The notes below the pieces were generated by a model. It saw only the letters and a list, made by a program, of their open reading frames with translations, made no database searches and was not told the DNA's origin. 14,122 nt of DNA, taken from UBA1876 sp964515395. Lineage in GTDB: Bacteria; Synergistota; Synergistia; Synergistales; Thermovirgaceae. Position 1 is the first letter of the stretch, and the number at the start of each line of letters is the position of its first letter. The stretch covers positions 1 through 14,122 of the forward strand of contig CAZERC010000033.1 of assembly GCA_964515395.1 (NCBI GenBank), given 5' to 3'. Below, piece by piece: positions 1 through 6,752 of this stretch. A program made the position numbers and the translations under genes.

Positions 1-196
1 CCATTTCACTGTTCCCTGCATTTCAGATATTGCCTCCCGAATAAGAATACGTCGATAAATTTCGATCGACTATTCAAAACAGTAAAGAAAATTCGCTTCC
101 TTGTCAATGGAAGAGACACGGAATGGGTCTTTACGCCATTTCCTTCTCTTCGCTCCATCCCAAAAAAGAATTTTCGTAGCACTTCGAAAGCTCTTT
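1..196. other. Non-coding tail downstream of the operon
   Basis: I see no credible gene in this stretch. Short inverted repeats are visible: GTCGAT (51-56) with ATCGAC (65-70), and GGAATGG (120-126) with CCATTTCC (136-143, one bulged base). Neither is followed by a clear T-run. The short open frames here lack Shine-Dalgarno sites and overlap the end of the lyase gene. Confidence 0.5.
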
Positions 197-198
197 TT
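162..198 (-). terminator. Weak terminator-like hairpin at the operon end
   Basis: Read on the minus strand, an interrupted stem overlaps the lyase stop codon. AAAAAGA (198-192) can pair with TCTTTTT (169-163), and inside it TTTCG (189-185) pairs with CGAAA (176-172) around an 8-nt loop. A 2x2 internal mismatch separates the two helices. Six T residues (minus strand) end at 162. The stem is A/T-rich and the U-tract takes part in it, so termination may be inefficient. No better terminator is visible after the lyase gene. Confidence 0.35.
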
Positions 199-1090
199 AT
201 TCGGGAATGAAATCAGGGAGATACTCCCTTTCGAGTTCACGAAACTTCGGAAATCCGACCATTTCCTTGAAAAAGTCAAAATCAGCCACAAGGTCGGTGC
301 GCCCTTCGGCGATGCGGTCTCCCTTTATTGCATCAAGATAATTTAACATTCCCTTGATGGCAGCAAAAAGGGGCCCCACAGGAATGCTGATGCGACCGAC
401 GCCAAGCTCCCTGAGGGTGTCGATGTCGATCAGCGGCGTCTTGCCGCCGACGACGGCATCCATAAGGTTGATGCTTACCGGAGCGTCAATGGACTCGATG
501 ACGTGCCTGATCTGTTCCACCGATCTGGGGGCCTCGACAAAAATAAGGTCGGCTCCCGCTTCCGCATAGGCGTTGCCCCGCCTGATGGCCTCTTCGACTC
601 CCGCAACGGCTATTGCATCGGTTCGTGCATTGATGACAAAGTCGGGGTCAAGTTCATCCCCGGCCTTTCTGCAAGCCTTGATTTTCAGGACCATCTCCTC
701 CATGGGGACGATGCTTTTTCCTTCAAGGTGGCCGCACCGCTTGGGGAAAAGCTGATCCTCGATGTTCATTCCTGCGGCTCCTGCCTTGATGAATTCCCGG
801 GTGACATGCATGGCGTTTACGGCGTTTCCATACCCTGTATCGGCGTCGACCATGACAGGGATATCGACGCTGTCAATGATATTTTTCGAGAAGTGCAGGA
901 CCTCCGAGAAGGACATAAAGGCCATGTCGGGAAGGCCGAGGTAAGTCGCCGAAAGACCAAAGCCGCTGACCTGGAGAGCCTTGAAACCGGCTCTTTCGAT
1001 CAGCTTTGCCGATATGGCGTCATGAGCGCCGGGACACACAAGGGCTTTCCTCTCCTGGACAAGCTGTTTCAGTCGTGCAGTCTTTTTCAT
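197..1090 (-). CDS. Isocitrate lyase/PEP mutase superfamily lyase (2-methylisocitrate or 2,3-dimethylmalate lyase-like)
   Basis: This 297-residue cytoplasmic enzyme is a TIM-barrel C-C lyase of the PEP mutase/isocitrate lyase family, at the normal length for PrpB-type members. It shows the metal-site motif DADTGYGN at 82-89, IED at 110-112, the lyase signature KRCGH at 117-121 with catalytic Cys119, and NARTDA at 154-159. The Cys marks true lyases, as opposed to PEP mutases. Characterised relatives split 2-methylisocitrate to pyruvate plus succinate, or 2,3-dimethylmalate to pyruvate plus propionate. The substrate cannot be decided from sequence, and oxaloacetate decarboxylase-like activity is also possible. 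The ATG has a GGAGGGG Shine-Dalgarno about 5 nt upstream. It is the last gene of the minus-strand cluster, 160 nt after the small exported protein. In this context it probably performs the final cleavage step. Confidence 0.91.
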   Translation of the reverse strand: MKKTARLKQLVQERKALVCPGAHDAISAKLIERAGFKALQVSGFGLSATYLGLPDMAFMSFSEVLHFSKNIIDSVDIPVMVDADTGYGNAVNAMHVTREFIKAGAAGMNIEDQLFPKRCGHLEGKSIVPMEEMVLKIKACRKAGDELDPDFVINARTDAIAVAGVEEAIRRGNAYAEAGADLIFVEAPRSVEQIRHVIESIDAPVSINLMDAVVGGKTPLIDIDTLRELGVGRISIPVGPLFAAIKGMLNYLDAIKGDRIAEGRTDLVADFDFFKEMVGFPKFRELEREYLPDFIPE

Positions 1091-1181
1091 GATATCCCCT
1101 CCATAGGTTCACCGGTGTTTTCACGATAAAGCCGCGGTGGTTCCGTTTTCACCCCATCCAGGGCGGGTATCCCCGAACGGG

Positions 1182-1211
1182 AGGTGACGGGAAGATTCCT
1201 CCCCGCCACCT
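1182..1211. other. Intergenic hairpin before the lyase gene
   Basis: AGGTGACGGG (1182-1191) and CCCGCCACCT (1202-1211) form a 10-bp stem with one mismatched position and a 10-nt loop. No T-run follows on the minus strand, so this is not a standard intrinsic terminator. A small CCCG-AA-CGGG hairpin (1172-1181) follows immediately. The pair may modulate read-through or mRNA stability between the exported-protein gene and the lyase gene. Confidence 0.4.
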
Positions 1212-1250
1212 TTGTTGATGGTTTATCCGTTTTGGGGGCGCATTAGCCTG

Positions 1251-1643
1251 CTATTCTTTTTCGAGTACTTTCAACTCCGCCGTCGCTTTTGTCCCCTTGT
1301 CGCCGATCGCCTCGATAACATAGGTTCCCGCACCGGACATGACTTTCGGGATGCCTCCCCTTGGCTGCAGTACAAAGGTCCCGTTCTCTTTCACGGTGAC
1401 CACGCCTCCGGTTCCCACGACACCGAAGGCATAGGGAACGTCCCCGTCGTTCAGGATGACCCGGACTTTTTCGCCTTTTTCAAAACCGCACCCGACGAAG
1501 ACAAGTTTGTCTCCGGGCACGCCTTCCTCGGGCACTATCACCAGGACAGCATCCTCTGCAGCGGCGGCAAGCCCCGCGCCCATACAAAATACCGCCACAA
1601 GGGAAATGACTATGGCCAAAACGAGAGTATTTTCCTTTCTCAT
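1251..1643 (-). CDS. Small exported Ig-like hypothetical protein
   Basis: I do not recognise a named family for this 130-residue protein. It begins with a typical Sec signal peptide: a basic start (MRKEN), a hydrophobic core to about residue 25, and an AAAA|ED cleavage region near residue 29. The mature part of about 100 residues reads as a beta-sandwich domain. It opens with PGDKLVFVGCGFEKGEKVRV, the strand pattern seen in bacterial Ig/IPT-like domains, and ends with a regular beta pattern (GTYVIEAIGDKG). There is no lipobox at the signal peptide. I chose the ATG at 1643 because GGAGGTG lies 9 nt upstream. The in-frame GTG at 1655 is itself part of that Shine-Dalgarno. It sits between the TRAP permease and the terminal lyase. 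A periplasmic accessory role in transport is conceivable but unproven. Confidence 0.65.
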   Translation of the reverse strand: MRKENTLVLAIVISLVAVFCMGAGLAAAAEDAVLVIVPEEGVPGDKLVFVGCGFEKGEKVRVILNDGDVPYAFGVVGTGGVVTVKENGTFVLQPRGGIPKVMSGAGTYVIEAIGDKGTKATAELKVLEKE

Positions 1644-1756
1644 GTTTTTCCGCACCTCCGTCTCAGAAAATGGTTTCTTTCAATCCCGTTCCAACTCGTA
1701 CAGACCGGTTGGTCAGATCAGCTCCCACTTCAAATCCGCGTCTCCCCGGGTTGCCT

Positions 1757-3664
1757 TTATTTCGCCTCGTCGGGGCGCACGAATCGTTTCTTGTGGAGCC
1801 TTTCAAGACTCCATACAACTGCCGCAAGGGCGAAACCTATGAGAGAGACGTACCTGTTCGGGTACATGAGGGAGATGCCGGCTGCAAGGTACACAGCACG
1901 TATGGGATACGCCAAGACCCCAGAAAAGCGGCCGAACAGAGAATAGGCGAGCGCCAGTGCTCCCACAAAACCCGTTCCCGCAGCGATCAAAACGTTTACA
2001 AAGGGAGCCCTTCCGACGAGAGCCGGATTCAGAACGAAGAAATATGGGATGATGAACGCAACGATCCCAAGTTTGACGGCCAGAAAACCCGTTTTCACCC
2101 AGTCGCCTCCGGCAATGCCTGCGGCGACGATGGCCTGGGTACAGGTAGGCGGTGTCACACCCCCCAGGAGGGCCCAATAGATAAAGAACAGATGCGCTGC
2201 AACCTCGTCGACCCCGAGTTTCAAAAGGGGCGGCACGAGGATTGAAAGACACAGTACGTACGTCGGCACCACCGGCAGCGAGGTCCCCAACAGGAACGGG
2301 ACTATCGTTGCAATGAAAAGTGACAGGATCAGGTTATCCCCGCCGATGGACATGATTAGCCCGCTCAGCTTTGGTGCGATTCCCGTGATGCCGATCATGT
2401 TGACGAGAATGTTGACGGCCACCAGGACCGGTACGATACGGGCCAACCCTACGCCACCGTCACTCAGGGCATTCCCAATATGCCTGAGCGCAGCCTTGAT
2501 CCCTACATTGGGAACTTCGCTGATGAAATAGACCACCAGGCAGGCTACGCAGGCGTAAAACCCGGCAAACACCAACGGCCGACCGGTTCCTATCGAGTAG
2601 AGCAATATGGCCGTAGGGATAACGAGAGGCGCCATGCGACGGAAGGTCATGATCTCCTTCCAGGAAGGTATTTCTTCCTCGGGAACTGCACCGAGTCCGG
2701 CCTTCACCGTCTGGAAATGGACACCGCCCAGCACCCCCGTATAGTAGAGTAGACACGGGATGAGCGCATAACCGATGATCTTGATGTAGGGAATGCCCAA
2801 AAATTCGGCCATCATGAAGGCGGTTATGCTCATCAAGGGTGGTGTCACGCCGCCGCCCGTAGAGGCTATGGCCTCCACGGCTCCGGCAAAATTTTTGTTG
2901 TACCCAAGACGTTTCATGAGCGGTATGGTGTAATTCCCCGTAACGGAGACATTGGCGACACCGCTTCCCGAGATGCTGCCGAAAAGAGCGCTTGCTATGA
3001 CGGCTGTTTTTGCAGGACCCCCGGAATACCGCCCGGTGAGCGCCAAGGCAAGGTCGATAAAGGTCCTGCCTCCCCCTGCTCCGGCGATCAGGGCTCCGAA
3101 GATGATAAACATGGCGATAAAGGTTGCTGACATTCCCGTGACGCTTCCGTAGACACCGAGAGCAGACCAGTAGAGTGAATTCAAGACATATTTCAATGAG
3201 AGGCCTTTGAGCTTCCATATGCCCGGAAGATGCTCGCCAAAAAAGATGTAAAGCAACAAAAGAGCCACGAAAATCGGAATCGCCCAGCCGACGGACCGTC
3301 TCGCGGCGTCAAGGATGACAAGAATCAGCGCCACTCCAAGGACAAGGTCAATCGTTCCCGCTGATCCGGGCCTCATGTAGATCTGCATGGCATGAGCCAT
3401 TATGTTGATATTCGCGGCGATGACGATCCCGATCTGGACATAGTCGATGAGACTCAATCCTTTTTCGGCCGCACGCCGGCTGAACGGGAAAGCCAGAAGC
3501 GCCACGCTCAGCCCCATGATGATGTGCAATGCCCTGAGCTGGATGTCCACCAGTGGTACGAACACAGGGACAATGAGCTGGGCTGCTGCAAAGACGAGTC
3601 CTCCCCAGATGACGAGTTGCGGTTTCAGTCCTTTTTCCTGGTTTTGGGTCGATTCCGTGGACAT
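1757..3664 (-). CDS. TRAP transporter fused permease (DctQ-DctM, TAXI type)
   Basis: This 635-residue polytopic inner-membrane protein is the fused small/large permease of a TAXI-type TRAP system, which uses ion gradients to import organic acids. The N-terminal ~120 residues hold the four-helix DctQ-like part and the rest is the DctM-like transport domain. Family hallmarks include GSISGSGVANVSVTG (about 239-253) followed by TIPLMKRLGY and FAGAVEAIASTGG. Two normally rigid motifs are altered: GGGVTPPLMSITAF (about 270-283) where GGQIMPPVMGAAAF is usual, and GTSLPVVPTY (about 460-469) where GMGLPTTAAY is usual. This points to a divergent subfamily and possibly an unusual substrate. I chose the ATG at 3664 because AAGGGG lies 6 nt upstream. 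The ATG at 3670 would abut the same site. It directly follows the solute-binding gene, after a strong hairpin. Confidence 0.92.
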   Translation of the reverse strand: MSTESTQNQEKGLKPQLVIWGGLVFAAAQLIVPVFVPLVDIQLRALHIIMGLSVALLAFPFSRRAAEKGLSLIDYVQIGIVIAANINIMAHAMQIYMRPGSAGTIDLVLGVALILVILDAARRSVGWAIPIFVALLLLYIFFGEHLPGIWKLKGLSLKYVLNSLYWSALGVYGSVTGMSATFIAMFIIFGALIAGAGGGRTFIDLALALTGRYSGGPAKTAVIASALFGSISGSGVANVSVTGNYTIPLMKRLGYNKNFAGAVEAIASTGGGVTPPLMSITAFMMAEFLGIPYIKIIGYALIPCLLYYTGVLGGVHFQTVKAGLGAVPEEEIPSWKEIMTFRRMAPLVIPTAILLYSIGTGRPLVFAGFYACVACLVVYFISEVPNVGIKAALRHIGNALSDGGVGLARIVPVLVAVNILVNMIGITGIAPKLSGLIMSIGGDNLILSLFIATIVPFLLGTSLPVVPTYVLCLSILVPPLLKLGVDEVAAHLFFIYWALLGGVTPPTCTQAIVAAGIAGGDWVKTGFLAVKLGIVAFIIPYFFVLNPALVGRAPFVNVLIAAGTGFVGALALAYSLFGRFSGVLAYPIRAVYLAAGISLMYPNRYVSLIGFALAAVVWSLERLHKKRFVRPDEAK

Positions 3665-3709
3665 GCCCATCCCCTTTCCGGCCTAACCGAGGTCTTCCCC
3701 CCTGACAAC

Positions 3710-3740
3710 CGGGGGCGGGTATCCGGTCTTCCCGCCCCCG
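3710..3740 (-). other. Strong G/C hairpin between binding-protein and permease genes
   Basis: CGGGGGCGGG (3710-3719) and CCCGCCCCCG (3731-3740) form a perfect 10-bp stem with an 11-nt loop in the 102-nt gap. No T-run follows on the minus strand. Such hairpins after binding-protein genes commonly stabilise the upstream mRNA or cause partial read-through, giving more binding protein than permease. That role is inferred here. Confidence 0.6.
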
Positions 3741-3766
3741 CATATTCCAGGCCTGTTTCCGTCACG

Positions 3767-4786
3767 CTATTTTTCTTCGTATTCCGGAGGAATGAACCGT
3801 TCCGGAACGTCAATACCCTGCTCTTTCGCGTACTGCACAAGTCCGGCATGGGCCGGGATTTCACCGCCCGGAGCGGCGTATTTGAAATAATCGGCGATGG
3901 GATCCCATCCCTTGACTCCGGAATAAGCCGCCGCAACTTCCTCAAATCCTTCGACATAGGCCTTAATGATCTTGTAGGCCGTTTCCTGGGACATCAGCGT
4001 CGAGGCAACGGCACCGACGATGGGGCATTCCTCGTACATCGGTCCGGCTTCGGGCAGCTGTTTAATGGCACCTTTTTCTGTCTTCAGAAAGTTGAGATAG
4101 GGATAGACTTCCCGGACCTTGTCAACCTGCTCCTCGGTGAAACCGATGGCGGTGATGGGCGTAGTGAGGTTGACTTCGATGAGCGAGGAATCCATGGCGT
4201 CCATGGTACTTGACTTCTGCAAACCGATGATCTGTTTCTGCTTCAGCAGCGTTATTGCGTCGCCGTATGCTGCAGGACGGAATTTCACTCCCGTGCCGAG
4301 AACCTCGTCGATTTTCATCATGTAGTTCGCACCGGACGAACCGGGCATTCCTGGACAAAAGGATTTCCCTGCGAGATCAGCCCAGCTTTTTACTCCGGAA
4401 TCTTCCCTGACGTATACCCTGTCGGCGATGATATTCCGCACGAAAAGCCACCGGACGTCCTGCCACTGTTCTCCCTCAAAAGTATCCATGCCCTTGTACA
4501 TCTGCATGGCGGAAGGCAGGTCGACGCAGAAAGCGAAGTCGAAGGCACCTTCTTTCATTCTCCGCAGATTGTCCAGGGCCGCTCCACTTTCGATGACCGT
4601 CACCTTGACACCGATGTCGGCCTTGTTCATGACGGCCGCCCCGGCGACACACCAGGCATACAGCCCCGATGTGGAAGAGGTGCTACCCATGTTCAGGTAC
4701 ACCGTGTCGTCGGCGGCCATGGATGCCCCGGCGAAAAGGAACATCGCCATAACCGCTGCCGTCAGTACAAGAAGGCTTTTTCTCAT
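3767..4786 (-). CDS. TAXI-family TRAP transporter solute-binding protein
   Basis: This 339-residue periplasmic binding protein belongs to the TAXI family of TRAP receptors and would deliver substrate to the fused permease encoded downstream. A Sec signal peptide covers residues 1-24/25, with a basic start, a hydrophobic core and cleavage near ASMA|ADD. The mature chain opens with NMGSTSSTSGLYAW, a divergent form of the family's glycine/serine-rich first strand and loop. It continues with SGAALDNLRRMKEGAFDFAF (about 66-85), matching the family's S-G-x-x-x-N-L-x-x-[ILM]-x-x-G-x-x-D-[FL] region. I chose the ATG at 4786 because AGGAGGGG lies 6 nt upstream and it gives a textbook signal peptide. 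An in-frame ATG at 4852 also has GGAGG 6 nt upstream and would add 22 residues. The usual TAXI ligands are small organic acids; the real ligand is unknown. Confidence 0.91.
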   Translation of the reverse strand: MRKSLLVLTAAVMAMFLFAGASMAADDTVYLNMGSTSSTSGLYAWCVAGAAVMNKADIGVKVTVIESGAALDNLRRMKEGAFDFAFCVDLPSAMQMYKGMDTFEGEQWQDVRWLFVRNIIADRVYVREDSGVKSWADLAGKSFCPGMPGSSGANYMMKIDEVLGTGVKFRPAAYGDAITLLKQKQIIGLQKSSTMDAMDSSLIEVNLTTPITAIGFTEEQVDKVREVYPYLNFLKTEKGAIKQLPEAGPMYEECPIVGAVASTLMSQETAYKIIKAYVEGFEEVAAAYSGVKGWDPIADYFKYAAPGGEIPAHAGLVQYAKEQGIDVPERFIPPEYEEK

Positions 4787-4841
4787 CTGCTTCCCCTCCT
4801 CTTTGGTACTTTTCACGAAAACCCGTTTTTCCCGGATCTTT

Positions 4842-4882
4842 CCCTGAAACATCTTATTCCTCCGCCATCTGCCGCTTCAGGG
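4842..4882. other. Long-loop inverted repeat upstream of the TAXI gene
   Basis: CCCTGAA (4842-4848) and TTCAGGG (4876-4882) are a perfect 7-bp inverted repeat with a 27-nt spacer. They lie in the 148-nt gap between the LeuD-type gene and the TAXI gene. The repeat includes the alternative ATG at 4852 and its GGAGG, so folding could hide that start. I see neither a clear promoter nor a GGAA-N6-TTCC site in this gap. Confidence 0.25.
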
Positions 4883-4934
4883 GAAACCGCACCACCTCGC
4901 TTTTTAAGTGAAGATTTCACGGGCTCGGCTGATA

Positions 4935-5441
4935 TCAGTCAGGAATTTGGAAATCTCCGTGTTTTTTCAGGTAGGGAACAAGCCCGCCTTCGTTGATGAT
5001 GCCCACCATAACTGGAGCAAGGGGCTTGATCGGCACAACGGCTTTTGACCTCAGGTTCGTCACTCGTTGGGTGGAAAGATCAATTTCAAGCTCGTCGCCT
5101 GCCTCGATGTCTCTCGTATCGCAGACGAAAGCCGGCAACCCGAGGTTTATGGCGTTTCTGAAGAAAATACGCGCGAAGGATCTGGCGAGGACCGCCCCTA
5201 TTCCAGCGTATTTGATGGCAATCGGCGCTTGTTCACGGGAAGATCCGCAACCAAAGTTTTCTCCTGCGACGATGAAATCACCGGGAGATACTTTTTTCGT
5301 GAATTCCGGGTCTATATCTTCAAAAAGGTGGGACGCAAGGGATTCATAATCAAGCGTTTTCGTGTATTTCCCCGCGATGATGTAATCGGTGTTGATATCG
5401 TCACCAAAAATATGGGCCCTGCCCTTGAGGAATCGTTCCAT
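4935..5441 (-). CDS. LeuD/aconitase-type hydro-lyase small subunit
   Basis: This 168-residue protein is the swivel-domain subunit of a two-subunit [4Fe-4S] hydro-lyase, a normal length for archaeal-type LeuD/HacB/DmdB. It has GDDINTDYIIAGKY at 13-26, then NFGCGSSREQAP and ARSFARIFFRNAINLGLP, all part of the active-site fold. The loop after GKY reads TKTLD, whereas isopropylmalate and homoaconitate enzymes usually carry a YLR- or YLV-type loop. This loop sets substrate choice, so a dedicated catabolic substrate is likely; dimethylmaleate or methylaconitate are candidates. The Shine-Dalgarno AGGAGG overlaps the TAG stop of the large subunit, with only 2 nt to the ATG. The pair is therefore probably translationally coupled. 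No leuA or leuB lies nearby. Confidence 0.9.
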   Translation of the reverse strand: MERFLKGRAHIFGDDINTDYIIAGKYTKTLDYESLASHLFEDIDPEFTKKVSPGDFIVAGENFGCGSSREQAPIAIKYAGIGAVLARSFARIFFRNAINLGLPAFVCDTRDIEAGDELEIDLSTQRVTNLRSKAVVPIKPLAPVMVGIINEGGLVPYLKKHGDFQIPD

Positions 5442-5447
5442 CGCCTC

Positions 5448-6716
5448 CTACGCCCCTTTCCCTTCAAAAAACTTCCGGTGGTCGACAATGCGGCCTTCGA
5501 GAGCCGATGCGGCGCATGTCGCGGGCGACGCCAGAAAAATCTCGGCCCGGTTGTTTCCCATCCGCCCCTTGAAATTCCGGTTGGCCGTGGAAAGGACACG
5601 CTCACCATCCGAAGGGATACCCTGGTGTGTTCCAGGGCACGGACCGCAACCCGGCGGGATCACTGTCGCGCCCGCTTCCACGAGGGCCGGCAGGATCCCC
5701 TCCTTCATGCTCTCGAGCATAATCCCTCGCGAGGCCGGGCAGACCAGAAGACGGACGTCCCTGTTTACCTTCCGCCCCTCGAGGATATCCGCGGCAACCC
5801 GAAGATCTTCCATGCGCCCGTTCGTGCAGGTCCCTATGAACACCTGTTGGATCTTTGTACCAAGCACCTCCGTCACCGGGACAACATTGTCGACCGCATG
5901 CGGGCAGGCAATTTGCGGGGCGAGGCCGCTGACATCCCATTCGTACAGGTCTGCGTAAGAAGCGTCGGGATCGTCAAAAACAGGTTCGAAAGGACCCTGG
6001 GCTCTTTCTTCAAGCCAGGACAGGGTCGCTTCGTCGGCTTCCATGAATCCGGCCTTTGCACCGCATTCGATGCTCATGTTGCACATGGTCAGACGGTCGG
6101 ACATTCCCATGTTCCTAATGACCTCGCCGGAGAATTCAATAGCCAGATAATCCGCGCCAGATGAGCCGATTTTCCCGATGGTATAAAGCATGAGGTCCTT
6201 GGCAAAAACGCCGGGAGCCAGTTTCCCGCTGTAAACGATCTTGAGGACTTCAGGGACCTTGAGCCAGAGTTTCCCCGTCAGGAGAACCCCGCTCATGTCG
6301 GTGGAACCGATCCCGAAAGACAGGGCATTGAGGGCACCGTACGTACAGGTGTGCGAATCGGTCCCGACGGCGAAATCACCGGGCCTGACGTGCCCCCGCT
6401 CCACCACAAGCTGGTGGCAGACTCCCTCTCCGACATCGTAGAGACTGATTCCCTGTTCTGAGGCAAAACTCCTCAACAGACTGTGGAGGGCGCTGACGCG
6501 CTCGTTAGGGCTCGGGGTGGCGTGATCGAGAACAAAGAGAACTTTCGAGGGATCCCACACTTTGTCGCGCCCGTATTTTCTGAAGGCTTCCACGGCAATC
6601 GGACCGGTGCTGTCGTGGCTCATGGCGAGATCAACTTCGGCGACGACGAAATCACCGGCTTGTACATCCCTGCCGCAATGTTTCGAAATGATCTTTTCGA
6701 TTACCGTCCTGCCCAT
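5448..6716 (-). CDS. LeuC/aconitase-type hydro-lyase large subunit
   Basis: This 422-residue catalytic subunit is of the short archaeal type (LeuC2/HacA/DmdA). It reversibly adds or removes water on a branched unsaturated acid, using a [4Fe-4S] cluster. The three predicted cluster ligands are present: Cys297 in FIGTCTNGR, and Cys357 and Cys360 in GCGPCPG. Other family motifs are GTDSHTCTYG (118-127), GIGSTDM, and ANRNFKGRMGN near 388-398. The start ATG has AAGGAG 7 nt upstream. It is followed after 6 nt by its small subunit and preceded after 36 nt by an MmgE/PrpD gene. Isopropylmalate, homocitrate, methylaconitate and dimethylmaleate are all possible family substrates. The context with PrpD paralogs and a methylisocitrate/dimethylmalate lyase argues for one of the last two types. 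Confidence 0.92.
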   Translation of the reverse strand: MGRTVIEKIISKHCGRDVQAGDFVVAEVDLAMSHDSTGPIAVEAFRKYGRDKVWDPSKVLFVLDHATPSPNERVSALHSLLRSFASEQGISLYDVGEGVCHQLVVERGHVRPGDFAVGTDSHTCTYGALNALSFGIGSTDMSGVLLTGKLWLKVPEVLKIVYSGKLAPGVFAKDLMLYTIGKIGSSGADYLAIEFSGEVIRNMGMSDRLTMCNMSIECGAKAGFMEADEATLSWLEERAQGPFEPVFDDPDASYADLYEWDVSGLAPQIACPHAVDNVVPVTEVLGTKIQQVFIGTCTNGRMEDLRVAADILEGRKVNRDVRLLVCPASRGIMLESMKEGILPALVEAGATVIPPGCGPCPGTHQGIPSDGERVLSTANRNFKGRMGNNRAEIFLASPATCAASALEGRIVDHRKFFEGKGA

Positions 6717-6752
6717 TTTCCGGCTCCTTCCCTCGCAGAAGTCTTTGGGTGA

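Noticed and set aside
1182..1211. Intrinsic terminator before the lyase gene
   Set aside because: The stem is good but there is no T-run on the minus strand, and the lyase gene follows in the same direction. I kept it only as a hairpin.
5067..6164. 365-residue open frame on the plus strand
   Set aside because: It is antisense to the LeuD- and LeuC-type genes, whose catalytic motifs are unmistakable. The translation shows low-complexity basic sequence and no family resemblance.
4935..6716. Leucine biosynthesis locus
   Set aside because: Only the isomerase-type subunits are present. There is no leuA or leuB, and the specificity loop and neighbours point to catabolism.
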